In this document: piece by piece, positions 42,875 to 51,458 of the stretch
Position numbering within the stretch: position 1 is the stretch's first letter
Layout of the letters: each line of letters begins with the position of its first letter
NCBI RefSeq assembly: GCF_900188275.1
Contig: NZ_FZNY01000004.1
Coordinates: 331,927-395,926, forward strand
Source of the DNA: Dokdonia pacifica
Lineage (GTDB): Bacteria > Bacteroidota > Bacteroidia > Flavobacteriales > Flavobacteriaceae
Reading direction: 5' to 3'
Length of the DNA stretch: 64,000 nt
Notes under the pieces: model-generated
Database searches by the model: none
Seen by the model: the letters and a program-made list of their open reading frames with translations, nothing else
Told to the model about the DNA's origin: nothing
Made by a program: the position numbers and the translations under genes

Positions 42875-43384
42875 ATGATCTCTAATTATAAACACATTTA
42901 TGTAGGTATTGGAACAGTAGTACTCCTAGTGGGTGGTGCTGTTTTAATAGGTTATTTAACCCAATCAAAAGTAAAAAAAGTGGCGAGTAACGTTGACTTT
43001 TCTGTTTTTGACAGTAAGGATATAGCGGGTTCTGGACGGTGTATAAATAGATCACTTTTAAAACGATTGCTAGTACTCGAAAAAAGAACAGGCTATCCAG
43101 TGCTTAAAAATATCAACTCGGCAGTACGGAGCCGTTATTGGAATAAAAAAGTGGGCGGAGTGAGTAATTCCGCCCACTTGATTACGAAATGTAAAGCTGT
43201 TGATATTCACGCCCCCACGCGAGCTGTTCGTAATCTGTTGGTGGTTCAAGCATATAATCTTGGTTTTACTCGTATTGGGGTTGGTAAAACATTTGTGCAT
43301 CTGGATGTAGATATGTCTAAACCGCAATACGTGGCTTGGGGATATCCTTCGGGAACTCAACCTGAAATTAACCCGTTTGTTTAA
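42875..43384 (+). CDS. membrane-anchored M15-type D-Ala-D-Ala peptidase-like endolysin
   Basis: 169 aa. N-terminal TM (8-28) followed by a Peptidase_M15_3-like domain: SNSAHLITKCKAVD gives zinc ligands H101 and D110, and FVHLDVD gives H142. Cleaves peptidoglycan peptides. Last gene of the block; its TAA overlaps the convergent DinB stop in a shared TTAA (43381-43384), which marks the visible right edge of the block. Confidence 0.82.
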   Translation: MISNYKHIYVGIGTVVLLVGGAVLIGYLTQSKVKKVASNVDFSVFDSKDIAGSGRCINRSLLKRLLVLEKRTGYPVLKNINSAVRSRYWNKKVGGVSNSAHLITKCKAVDIHAPTRAVRNLLVVQAYNLGFTRIGVGKTFVHLDVDMSKPQYVAWGYPSGTQPEINPFV

Positions 43385-43881
43385 TTTTGTACATGAAGCT
43401 CTTTTCTAATAAGAAGCTTAATGGTAATGCCTAGTTGTCCTAAATGATACATAGTATGATGGATCACACCTTCTATAGCAAACTCAAAAGGATAGACACT
43501 TTTATGATTATCTTCTCTGTAGGTCTTTTCTAACAGAGAATCATCCTTATCTCCAATAAGAACAATGATAGATAGAATACTTTTTTCATAATCTTCTTTT
43601 AATTGTTTCCATCCAATTGTTTTAAGTTCTTCGTTAGAGCGCCAATATTCAGGTTGATAGACTTGCTGTGACTTAAAATGTATTTTTAGTTTATTAATTA
43701 TGTCTATGTTTGAAGCCGTCATGTGTCCTATAATTTCTGCAACACTATGAAGTTCTAGAATAGGACGTGTAAAGGCGGTATACTCTGAAATGCCCTCTAT
43801 TTTCTCCATCATATTCTGACCTACCCACAATGCTTTGTAATTGACGGCTTCTAATTGTTGTGCGTAATACTGTATTGTCAT
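43381..43881 (-). CDS. DinB-family protein
   Basis: 166 aa four-helix-bundle protein. The DinB/YfiT signatures are visible: HSVAEIIGHMTASN (first His) and GVIHHTMYHLGQLGI (HxxYHxGQ metal site). Such proteins are often thiol-dependent, metal-binding enzymes of unknown substrate. Low GC again, so this is probably outside the virus-like block. Monocistronic. Confidence 0.85.
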   Translation of the reverse strand: MTIQYYAQQLEAVNYKALWVGQNMMEKIEGISEYTAFTRPILELHSVAEIIGHMTASNIDIINKLKIHFKSQQVYQPEYWRSNEELKTIGWKQLKEDYEKSILSIIVLIGDKDDSLLEKTYREDNHKSVYPFEFAIEGVIHHTMYHLGQLGITIKLLIRKELHVQN

Positions 43882-43905
43882 GTGTATTTTTTACTTTTAT
43901 GATGA

Positions 43906-43976
43906 TAGAACTACACCCAAAACCCCAAACGAAAATATGGTGCAATGACTTTGGAAGACATGGGTGGATAGTTCTA
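43906..43976 (+). ncRNA. stem-repeat copy 1 (structured RNA or operator)
   Basis: TAGAACTA (43906-43913) pairs with TAGTTCTA (43969-43976), and the adjacent CACCC (43914-43918) pairs with GGGTG (43962-43966). The interior carries GGTGCAAT. Copy 2 at 44124-44195 has the same arrangement with compensating base changes. Confidence 0.45.
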
Positions 43977-44123
43977 CTTTTCGGGGTGAAAAACCGATGA
44001 GAAACTATACCCAATAAGTGCTTTTTCTTCCCCTAAAAAGACAGACTTAAAGGATATAGTATCAACTACTTAATTGAGTGTTTATTATTCAAAAATATAA
44101 TTGTATAGTTTCTTTAAAATTCA

Positions 44124-44195
44124 TAGGACTATAACCCAAAATATTTGAGTGTGGTGCAATTTACATCAAACACTAAGGGCTTAATTATAGTCCTA
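44124..44195 (+). ncRNA. stem-repeat copy 2 (structured RNA or operator)
   Basis: TAGGACTATAA (44124-44134) pairs perfectly with TTATAGTCCTA (44185-44195); CCC/GGG pairs lie further inside. GGTGCAAT is conserved at 44153-44160, and both copies are followed by CTACTTTT...GGGTGAAAA. TACTTTTG (44194-44201) fits the Bacteroidota -7 box TAnnTTTG, so a promoter may start here. The surrounding 43882-44339 has no gene. Confidence 0.45.
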
Positions 44196-44280
44196 CTTTT
44201 GTAAAGGGTGAAAAGCGTACATGAGTGTTTAAAGTTCTATTAATTATGAAGCTAAATTATTGATATAGTGAAGTGTAAGA

Positions 44281-44319
44281 ACAATCTAAAAGTATAAAAA
44301 AAATATACTTTTAGATTGT
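44281..44319. terminator. perfect 16-bp hairpin, bidirectional terminator-like
   Basis: ACAATCTAAAAGTATA / TATACTTTTAGATTGT around seven A. It lies 21 bases beyond the stop of the leftward response regulator, so it can terminate that operon and also a rightward transcript from 44201. A related hairpin occurs at 46065-46103. Confidence 0.65.
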
Positions 44320-44339
44320 ATATATTTAAGAAAAAAAAC

Positions 44340-45080
44340 TTATAAGAACCCCTGTTCTTTAGCCTTTATAATAAGTTCTCTGTTACTATTGTCTGACACA
44401 TTGAAAATATCCATAAGCCTGCCTTTACGTTTTTGGACTGTGCTTTTAGAAAGTGATAGTAACTCTTGAAGTTCTACATTACTAGCTCCTTGAGATATTT
44501 CATAGAGTAGTTGTCTATCAATAAGGTCTATTGAGAAGTCACTTGAGATTAATTTTTGTGAATATGCAGTTATTGACTCTGAATAATAGGTTGTAGATGT
44601 AGGTTCAAAAATCTTCTTCAATGCTATTAGTAATGCTTCAGGAGTAATGTCTCCTTTTACGAAGAAGCCATCAGGATTAACCGTTTTAATTATATTTTGG
44701 ATTCTAAAATTATCTTTTATTAAGGTTATTACAATAATTTTGGAAGAGAGGCATAATGTTTTTTTTACCCAAAGTCCAATATCTTCTCCAGAAAATAGCT
44801 TTTGAGATGGATATGCTGGAAGTTGTATATCTAAAAGAATTAGTTCGTAAAAATTATTTCTTAAAGAAATCTTGTCATAAGCTTCTTTACAATTAGATGC
44901 TATATCAATAACAAACTTATATTGTTGTTGACTATTACTAAGCTTTGAGAATACCTGTTTTATAGCAAATCTCATTAAAGAATGATCTTCTATAATAAGG
45001 ACTTTAAGTTGTTTTAAATCATTTCTTTCGTCTATATACTCTATGTTGTTTTTGTTAGGTATATCATCTTTCTTTTTCAT
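44340..45080 (-). CDS. LuxR/NarL-type response regulator
   Basis: 246 aa. Receiver domain 25-150 with acidic pair E31-D32, phospho-acceptor D84 (LILLDIQLP) and Lys about 142 (FVKGD). The C-terminal HTH (about 192-240: LLYEISQGASNVELQELLSLSKSTVQKRKGRLMDIF) is of the LuxR kind. No histidine kinase lies next to it; the cotranscribed membrane protein has a coiled coil but no kinase domain, so the kinase is elsewhere. Confidence 0.85.
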   Translation of the reverse strand: MKKKDDIPNKNNIEYIDERNDLKQLKVLIIEDHSLMRFAIKQVFSKLSNSQQQYKFVIDIASNCKEAYDKISLRNNFYELILLDIQLPAYPSQKLFSGEDIGLWVKKTLCLSSKIIVITLIKDNFRIQNIIKTVNPDGFFVKGDITPEALLIALKKIFEPTSTTYYSESITAYSQKLISSDFSIDLIDRQLLYEISQGASNVELQELLSLSKSTVQKRKGRLMDIFNVSDNSNRELIIKAKEQGFL

Positions 45081-45104
45081 AAATCGTGTCGCACCACAAA
45101 ATTA

Positions 45105-45821
45105 TTATAAGGCAATTGTTTTAGCTTCTTCTAAATCTTTTAATTGTTTATCTAGTTGTCCATAAATCATCATGGCTCTTCTATGCGCTAGTTTTGACCA
45201 TGTTTCCATATTATCAGTTTCTTTAATAAATAAAGGTAAACACTCTAAGGCTTCTATCTTCTTTGTTATAAATATATTAGTATCTTGAATGGAATCAACT
45301 TTTGACTGTATTTGCAACATTTTTAAATCTTTTTCTTTTAAAGCATCTATCCTTCTTTCAACTTCATATTTAAGTCGTAATATTTCTTTTTTCCGATTAT
45401 TAACAACTCTATTTAATTTTAGTAATAGAAGAAGTAAAGAAGCAATAAAGATTGTTAAAATCAGAAAAGTGATTATAAAATGCCCGTCGCCAAAACCATT
45501 AACATAATCATGTATCGCAGCAATCGCTAGATATGAATTAAACACAATACTAGTTAAGAAAACTATTATCAAAAGCTTTTTTAAAAAAGTTTCTTTCACT
45601 TTTTCAAAAGGGAAAATCAATAAAATACCAATAGCAAAAAATACAAGGTTTAGCTTTTGTGCAATAGTCCACATTATGTCATGAGAATTAAAACCTTCTA
45701 TAATTTTAAAACTTTTCCCAAATATTACAAATTCAGTAAAATTTGGGAATAATTGGTCTAAATAGTTTAATAGAAATGTACTTAAAATAAAAAATATCCC
45801 TATATAAGTTTTAATCTTCAT
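45105..45821 (-). CDS. four-TM protein with coiled coil, sensor-like
   Basis: 238 aa. About four TM segments (5-22, 57-73, 82-104 and 116-140) are followed by a cytoplasmic coiled coil (140-190) and a helical tail. It looks like the input part of a sensor kinase without catalytic domains. Located 24 bases upstream of the response regulator on the same strand. Confidence 0.65.
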   Translation of the reverse strand: MKIKTYIGIFFILSTFLLNYLDQLFPNFTEFVIFGKSFKIIEGFNSHDIMWTIAQKLNLVFFAIGILLIFPFEKVKETFLKKLLIIVFLTSIVFNSYLAIAAIHDYVNGFGDGHFIITFLILTIFIASLLLLLLKLNRVVNNRKKEILRLKYEVERRIDALKEKDLKMLQIQSKVDSIQDTNIFITKKIEALECLPLFIKETDNMETWSKLAHRRAMMIYGQLDKQLKDLEEAKTIAL

Positions 45822-45933
45822 TTTTAGTGTCGGTAGAATCTTTTTCAGATTCTGACTTTTCTATGTCTTCTATGATTTTTTTTACTTCTGGATCTTCCTC
45901 GGAAGCTCTACCATTATCAGGTCTCTTTGCCAT
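45811..45933 (-). CDS. 40-aa acidic peptide heading the regulator operon
   Basis: MAKRPDNGRASEEDPEVKK... ends in a stop overlapping the next start by 11 bases. Highly charged (Glu/Asp/Lys) and probably disordered. Close spacing suggests a real leader gene, but it could be chance. Confidence 0.5.
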   Translation of the reverse strand: MAKRPDNGRASEEDPEVKKIIEDIEKSESEKDSTDTKNED

Positions 45934-46279
45934 AATTGATGTTTAATAGTTTTACATATCTAATATATAGTAAAGAATTCAAAAATAACAATCAATAACC
46001 CTCCATAATATTACGGTAAAACCATAAAAAACAACTTATTATATATAATTAAAGTGTAAGTAGTACACTCTAAAAGTATATTTTTTTTACTCTTTTAGAG
46101 TGTTTACACACAAAACATCCTCTCTAGTTTTGTTTTCTAAAGTATAAAAAACGGTTTTTCAATTAGATCAGTCACTTCATTCACTTACATGGTGTTAGAG
46201 TTGTTGTGGAATTGTACTTGAACTTTTCTTAATTTTTGAAAAATCCTTTATGCTTTTATGTATTAATTTAAAACCATAA
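45934..46279. other. 346-base intergenic region with hairpin
   Basis: Separates the leftward regulator operon from the rightward toxin gene, so both promoters must lie here. It contains the hairpin 46065-46103: 12-bp stem ACACTCTAAAAG / CTTTTAGAGTGT. No clear promoter box was assigned. Confidence 0.5.
46065..46103. repeat. hairpin related to the one at 44281
   Basis: A 12-bp stem with T-rich loop. Like the 44281 copy it follows AGTGTAAG and contains TCTAAAAGTATA, so the two form a related pair around the regulator operon. Confidence 0.5.
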
Positions 46280-48502
46280 ATGAAAATGAGTAAGAATGTA
46301 GGATTTTGGAGGACAAGAATATTTCTAGTCCTCACAGTAATGACACTTTTTGTGTGTTGTCAAAAAGATGATGCCTCTTTTACCTCCCTAGAAGGACATC
46401 TACACGAACATTTACAAACAACCACTACCACTGTTTCTTTAGATGAGATTCCAGAAGTGGCAGATTACCTCTCAACACTAGGAGATCATAAAGGAAGTTT
46501 TATCATTGAGAAGTCTATTGATTCAAACAATAGGTCAAGCGAATCTGATTTAGTAATAGGAACGCTACAAACAAGAGAAATTATTGAGGTAACTGATCAA
46601 TATGATCGTAAGAATCATACGTTTTTACTTACCTCTATTGAGAATACTAATACAACTGTTACATCAACATTTAACCTTGTTGTTCAAGAATCTTCTACAG
46701 GTTTATTCTCATACATTGTAGAATATCGTCCTGATGAAGGGTGGATTCCAAATTATAGAGATACTCAAGATTTTTCAACTTTTAGTGGAGAGATCATACA
46801 TTACAGCATCACAGGAAGGTATATAGCAAAACTAAACTTGATAGACGGTGTAGCTATTAATGGGGAAACGAGAAGCCCGTGTTCTGATGATGGTAATCCA
46901 AATGGAGGTGGAGGTAATGATGGTGGTAATGATGGAAGCCCAGGACCAGGAGATGGTGACGGAGGTGGAAATGGAGACAACCCTCCACCTGATCCTGATG
47001 TGTCAGCTGATCTTAAATGGCTCTGTGTTTGGAGACAATTTTTACATAATGAACCAAGTGAATGTAATAACCCTAGTATGGGTGGTTCATGGGTTATTGT
47101 AATTACTTATGGCGATAAGAGTGTAGAAGATACCGTACGATGTCCTGATGATCTACCTGAACTTCCTGAAGTATGCTATGATGATTATGGTGATCCTTGT
47201 CCCAACCAATGTGATCCAAGTGGAAATGGATGTGCCGAAGCACCACCAGAAGATCAACCTGATAATACGAATACGACAATAGGTATCTTATTTGATGATG
47301 ATTTAATTTTCGCTATATCTGAATACTTAGAATCTCCATTAACTAATGAACAAGAAAATTATTTAATTCAAAATAGTGATATAGCCGAAGAGTTTTTAGA
47401 ATATTTACAGAATAATTTCTCCGATTCTGAAAAAGCTAATTACGCTAGGGTTCTACTTACTATTACAACTAATGTTGAAGAAAGTCCAACTTGGATACCT
47501 AATAGTGGAGTTTTTAAAAATCGACAAGCTTTAAGTTATACACATACCTATAATCCCCCAGATACTGATGGTACAATGTTCTTGCTTGAAAACGGGAGTG
47601 TATTATATGAATCTGTACATTACAGAGCAATTAATCCAGAAGATTTATCAACAATTGCACCGACTGACGGCCCTCTTCAAGACAACTATCATTATGTATA
47701 TGACTATAATTCCAATGATTGGTATGAATACTTATTGCCAACACAAAATTTTGACTGCCTCTCTTGTGACATAGAAGCCTTTTTTCAGGCTGTTATTGAA
47801 AATGGTGGGGTTGTATTAGGTAGATACATTTTACCCATAGAAGATATTCTTATTGTAATAACGGGGGAAGATTTTGATGGTGTAGAACAAAGTAGAGCCG
47901 TAGCTGGAATATTAATTTTAGTTGACATAGTTCCTGGTAGTGATCTTGTAAAATTAATAAGGCTTACAAAATATGGAGATGAAGTTATAGAAGCAACACA
48001 AGCAGTTATAAGGTATCTTGATGAAATCGCAAGTACTCAAAAAAGAGTTGTTGAGAACGTTTTAGAAGGAGTGATTGACTTAAATGCAAATGGTAATACA
48101 AGAAGAAAAGGTAATTTTGGAGAAATGGTCACTGATGTGGATTTTGCTTCTAATGGCTATGAACCTCTTCATGTCAGAATAACAAATATTGATCAACCCT
48201 TGGGGCCAGGGATAGATGGGATTTTTAAAAATCCACAAACAGGAGAATTCTTAATTGTAGAGAGTAAATATAACACCTCTACTCTAGGTAATACTATAGA
48301 TGGAAAGCAGATGAGTGATTCTTGGATTTTGGGTTTAAATAGCGGAAATAATAGATTGATCCAAGAAGTAGGACAAGAATTGGGTGAAGAAATAATGGAT
48401 GCTGGATACACTAGGGTTATTTCAAGGGTACTTCCAGATGGAAGTCAAGTTTACTCTGAATTAAATGAACTTGGAAATATTATAGGAGTCTGGATACCCT
48501 AA
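46280..48502 (+). CDS. surface lipoprotein carrying a PoNe-type nuclease toxin
   Basis: 740 aa. The lipoprotein signal ends LFVCC (C26/C27) and is followed at once by QKDD, the Bacteroidota lipoprotein export signal for surface display. Residues 200-235 form a Gly/Asp/Pro-rich linker, followed by a Cys-containing middle part. The C-terminal 130 residues look like a PD-(D/E)xK nuclease of the PoNe superfamily: KGNFGEMVTDVDF, GIDGIFKNP and LIVESKYN, then KQMSDSWI. The next gene is a matching PoNi-type immunity protein. Probably an interbacterial, contact-dependent DNase. Confidence 0.8.
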   Translation: MKMSKNVGFWRTRIFLVLTVMTLFVCCQKDDASFTSLEGHLHEHLQTTTTTVSLDEIPEVADYLSTLGDHKGSFIIEKSIDSNNRSSESDLVIGTLQTREIIEVTDQYDRKNHTFLLTSIENTNTTVTSTFNLVVQESSTGLFSYIVEYRPDEGWIPNYRDTQDFSTFSGEIIHYSITGRYIAKLNLIDGVAINGETRSPCSDDGNPNGGGGNDGGNDGSPGPGDGDGGGNGDNPPPDPDVSADLKWLCVWRQFLHNEPSECNNPSMGGSWVIVITYGDKSVEDTVRCPDDLPELPEVCYDDYGDPCPNQCDPSGNGCAEAPPEDQPDNTNTTIGILFDDDLIFAISEYLESPLTNEQENYLIQNSDIAEEFLEYLQNNFSDSEKANYARVLLTITTNVEESPTWIPNSGVFKNRQALSYTHTYNPPDTDGTMFLLENGSVLYESVHYRAINPEDLSTIAPTDGPLQDNYHYVYDYNSNDWYEYLLPTQNFDCLSCDIEAFFQAVIENGGVVLGRYILPIEDILIVITGEDFDGVEQSRAVAGILILVDIVPGSDLVKLIRLTKYGDEVIEATQAVIRYLDEIASTQKRVVENVLEGVIDLNANGNTRRKGNFGEMVTDVDFASNGYEPLHVRITNIDQPLGPGIDGIFKNPQTGEFLIVESKYNTSTLGNTIDGKQMSDSWILGLNSGNNRLIQEVGQELGEEIMDAGYTRVISRVLPDGSQVYSELNELGNIIGVWIP

Positions 48503-48530
48503 ATTTATTTATTTAAAAACTGACTATTAA

Positions 48531-48566
48531 TTCGGGAAATCTTTTCTAATTTAGTGATTTCCCGAA
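48531..48566 (+). terminator. hairpin between toxin and immunity genes
   Basis: Perfect 11-bp stem TTCGGGAAATC / GATTTCCCGAA with a 14-base loop. It would reduce read-through from the toxin, leaving the immunity gene to rely on partial read-through or its own promoter. Confidence 0.6.
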
Positions 48567-48592
48567 TTTAAAAATAAAATTATATACTATAA

Positions 48593-49366
48593 ATGAGAGA
48601 TAAAATTAAGGATATTAGCTACTTTAATGAACGTGTAGAAGCGCTTGAGAATAGTATTGATAGACGTATCAATAAACTTGAAAATAATTTAATAAAAGAA
48701 GAAAGAATTAGTATTGTTAAATTAAGTATGTCTACAACTTATAGGAATTTAATAATTGCTAAATATTCTAGGGGGGACAATATAAAATCTAATAACATTA
48801 TAGATTTATATACACAATCAGTATCTTTAATGTATGAAAATTGGACAGAAGGGTCAGGTAAATTTGTCCACTCAAAAGGAAATACAACCACTATTTTAGA
48901 CCAATATACGTTCTCTAATTACCTTGGGATTTTAGAGGTAATATCTTTAGGGGTTCTGCTTAGTATCTCTGACACTGTATTTAATAAATTAATTATATAT
49001 GTAGAAAGAGATCGAGTTAAAGATTTTTTACTTGACTTTCTATTCTGTTATAAAGACAAGGCTAAAACTCCTGTTGTAGAAGAAAGTTACCAAGTTTTTT
49101 TTCATATTAATGAGCGCTACGGAAGGTTAAAGAATATTATACAAGAACCCAACAATAAAATAGCAGAACAAGAATTAAAATATTTTTTAGAAAAGGAATG
49201 GTATGCAAGTTTTAAAGGAACTCCAATGTATGGTCTTCATAAAAATGTACATGACCTTTATGTTGGATATTGGTGTTTTATAGCTGCAGCCATAGTTAAA
49301 ATAAAAGACTTGGATGATAGTACATTTAGGGATAATAAATATTACCCAAAGGATTTAATAACTTGA
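48593..49366 (+). CDS. PoNi-type immunity protein (DUF1910/DUF1911-like)
   Basis: 257 aa, cytoplasmic. The C-terminal third has the DUF1911 pattern: EWYASFKGTPMYGLHK, DLYVGYWCFIAAAIVKI, LDDSTFRDNKYYPKDL. The N-terminal helical region corresponds to DUF1910. Proteins of this family neutralise PoNe DNases, and the upstream gene ends in such a nuclease. Separated from it by 90 bases with a hairpin. Confidence 0.8.
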   Translation: MRDKIKDISYFNERVEALENSIDRRINKLENNLIKEERISIVKLSMSTTYRNLIIAKYSRGDNIKSNNIIDLYTQSVSLMYENWTEGSGKFVHSKGNTTTILDQYTFSNYLGILEVISLGVLLSISDTVFNKLIIYVERDRVKDFLLDFLFCYKDKAKTPVVEESYQVFFHINERYGRLKNIIQEPNNKIAEQELKYFLEKEWYASFKGTPMYGLHKNVHDLYVGYWCFIAAAIVKIKDLDDSTFRDNKYYPKDLIT

Positions 49367-49370
49367 TATT

Positions 49371-50252
49371 ATGAAAATTATATGTATCGCTTTTTTCTTC
49401 TTATTTGTAAGCATATCTGATGCCCAAGTAAAAAGTATCGAATTACCAGAAGGAGAACAAGAAGTTAAAATTACAAGAGTGACGCCTGTATTAAGTTTTT
49501 ATATTGATAAACTTGAGAATATTTACCTAGAAAAAGAACCTATTAATTTAAATGACATTGGCTTAAAATTAGATCAGGCAATAAAAACCATTCCTGAACA
49601 AAATAGGTTACGTACTGTAATCTTTCTCTATATAGATAAACAAACACCTTATAGTACCGTTGATAAATTAAAAACAGAAATTGCTTCTTTAAATATTCGA
49701 AAAATAGTTTACAAGACGGGGTCAATTGAAGATAAAGATTTTTTTAAGGGTGTTTACCGGAAAAATTATCCTCAATATAATGCTATGACAATGAGTGAAG
49801 AGCCTACTGTTGAGATTCCTACATTTGTTCCCATATCTAAATCAGGCTCTACAAAAAATATACCGCCTCCGCCACTACCTCCATTACATTGGACATATCT
49901 TTTAGAAAAAGAAATTTATTCCAATCAAAAGCAGATAATAGAAAAGACTCTTTCAGATCGAGAAATTAGTTGTATTACAGCCACAAATAAGGGAATTATT
50001 TATAATTCAGAACTGATACAATCACAAGATAACGAAGCTTTATTAGAGCTATTTAAGTCTTTAAATGTACTGTTTTTAGATTTTGACAAAGACTTGTCTT
50101 ATAACTCATACATAGAAACCTTAAAGTCTTTTAAAGGAATATATAAACTCTTAGAAAGAAGTAAAAAGAAAGCCTTCTTAGTTGAGTTATCATCACAAAT
50201 TAAAGCTATCCATAATGGAAGTGAAATTGATTTTTGTAAAAATTTGGATTAG
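49371..50252 (+). CDS. secreted protein of unknown function
   Basis: 293 aa with a signal peptide cleaved near residue 18 (SISDAQ). Residues 30-110 alternate strand and helix (RVTPVLSFYIDKLENIYLE ... TVIFLYIDKQTPYSTVDKLKTEI), recalling the periplasmic ExbD/TolR fold, but there is no TM anchor. The C-terminal half has a Pro run (IPPPPLPPLHW). Starts 4 bases after the immunity gene, so possibly part of the same operon. Confidence 0.6.
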   Translation: MKIICIAFFFLFVSISDAQVKSIELPEGEQEVKITRVTPVLSFYIDKLENIYLEKEPINLNDIGLKLDQAIKTIPEQNRLRTVIFLYIDKQTPYSTVDKLKTEIASLNIRKIVYKTGSIEDKDFFKGVYRKNYPQYNAMTMSEEPTVEIPTFVPISKSGSTKNIPPPPLPPLHWTYLLEKEIYSNQKQIIEKTLSDREISCITATNKGIIYNSELIQSQDNEALLELFKSLNVLFLDFDKDLSYNSYIETLKSFKGIYKLLERSKKKAFLVELSSQIKAIHNGSEIDFCKNLD

Positions 50253-50267
50253 ACCTTTTATCTCTTT

Positions 50268-50549
50268 ATGAAAAAAATAGATATTATTTTTTATTCCCTT
50301 CTAGTTTTATGTATTGTCATACGTTTTATTCCTGCTGAATATATGGTAGCAGTATATACACCAAGCTTATTAGGTTGGGTTTTTATTGCTTTTTTTGTAC
50401 CTGTGACATTAATACTGTTTGCTTATCTCTTAATTTATGACCTTAGAAATAAGAGGCTAAAAATGTTATTCATGAGAGTATTATATTTTACTTTGACTGT
50501 TAGTTTTTTTGTTATTTATCACTCTTATCTCAAAGATGCACATTCATAA
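50268..50549 (+). CDS. small membrane protein, three TM segments
   Basis: 93 aa, very hydrophobic, with segments about 4-22, 30-58 and 70-85 and positively charged loops. Lies 15 bases after the preceding secreted protein. Not recognised. Confidence 0.6.
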   Translation: MKKIDIIFYSLLVLCIVIRFIPAEYMVAVYTPSLLGWVFIAFFVPVTLILFAYLLIYDLRNKRLKMLFMRVLYFTLTVSFFVIYHSYLKDAHS

Positions 50550-50578
50550 ATATTATATAGCTACTGATTTTACTTAGG

Positions 50579-51226
50579 CTATTTTATACTCCAAATAAGT
50601 AAATCTATTAATTTAGATTTTGCTATATCTTTATCAGTTTTATTTCCCGTATTTTGAAATATATCAACAATTTTTAATTGAGATTTTGACTTAGTAATCT
50701 GTATTTGCATCTTACTAATAGTCTTTTCGTTATCTGTTAATAAATATTCATATTTAGAAAACAATTGGTCAATTAAAAACTTATCTTTAATATTAATTTT
50801 ACTGTTTAGAATTGATTCATTCATAAGTATAGCATAACTGTCAGGATAGATACTGAGTGTTTCAAATATGAGTATTGTATTTAAGTTATTATATGCTAAA
50901 GTATTTTGGTATCTAATACGTTGGGTTTCCTGAAATTTATTCAAGTAATAAATACTTTTTTGGTTATAAGACTTTATTATTTTCTCAACCTTTATTTTAT
51001 CTTCAGCTTTAATAGTATTATTAATTTTCTTTTTTAGATCAAAGTAATCAGGAAGTATTATTTTACTGAGGATATTGAAGTATTCAATTCTATTATTTAC
51101 ATCTAACTTATAAATAGTATCCTTTTTAATTTTCATTTCTAATTCAGGGGAGATAATTGATTTAGAATAATTCTGAGCAGAAATATTCAAAGTCAAAAAG
51201 CATATAAAGAATAAAGTATTTTTCAT
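50579..51226 (-). CDS. secreted hypothetical protein
   Basis: About 215 aa from the internal ATG at 51226, which begins directly with a signal peptide (MKNTLFFICFLTLNISAQ); a start at 51253 would add nine residues. The remainder is helical and Lys-rich. No domain recognised. Convergent with the gene at 50268. The gap 51227-51458 is AT-rich and empty. Confidence 0.6.
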   Translation of the reverse strand: MKNTLFFICFLTLNISAQNYSKSIISPELEMKIKKDTIYKLDVNNRIEYFNILSKIILPDYFDLKKKINNTIKAEDKIKVEKIIKSYNQKSIYYLNKFQETQRIRYQNTLAYNNLNTILIFETLSIYPDSYAILMNESILNSKINIKDKFLIDQLFSKYEYLLTDNEKTISKMQIQITKSKSQLKIVDIFQNTGNKTDKDIAKSKLIDLLIWSIK

Positions 51227-51458
51227 AAATGTAATTTTAAATCTTTTTAGCAATTACAATAATTTTTTTATTAAAGTATTCTATTTTTTTACGAAAGCTT
51301 TATCATATTTTGCTTTGTTCTGAGCTAATTTGTTTCACTTTCAACATTTTTATAACAAGCTTTTTTTAAACAAAATAAATAACATATCATTTTAATATAT
51401 AATAAAATATTGATTAACATATAGTCCAGCCATTAGGTTATTTAATTTTCAGCGTCTT

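Noticed and set aside
16732-43384. Integrative conjugative element
   Set aside because: No relaxase, coupling protein or VirB4/Tra-type gene is visible; cell-wall and capsid-like genes fit a virus better.
43786-43812. Possible attR resembling the tRNA-Ser 3' end (CCCTCT...TTTCTCC)
   Set aside because: It is inside dinB coding sequence, has an inserted base and lacks the T-arm sequence, so the likeness is probably chance.
43745-44014. 89-aa minus-strand ORF overlapping the DinB start
   Set aside because: Lies mostly in another frame of dinB and over the stem repeat; no protein-like features.
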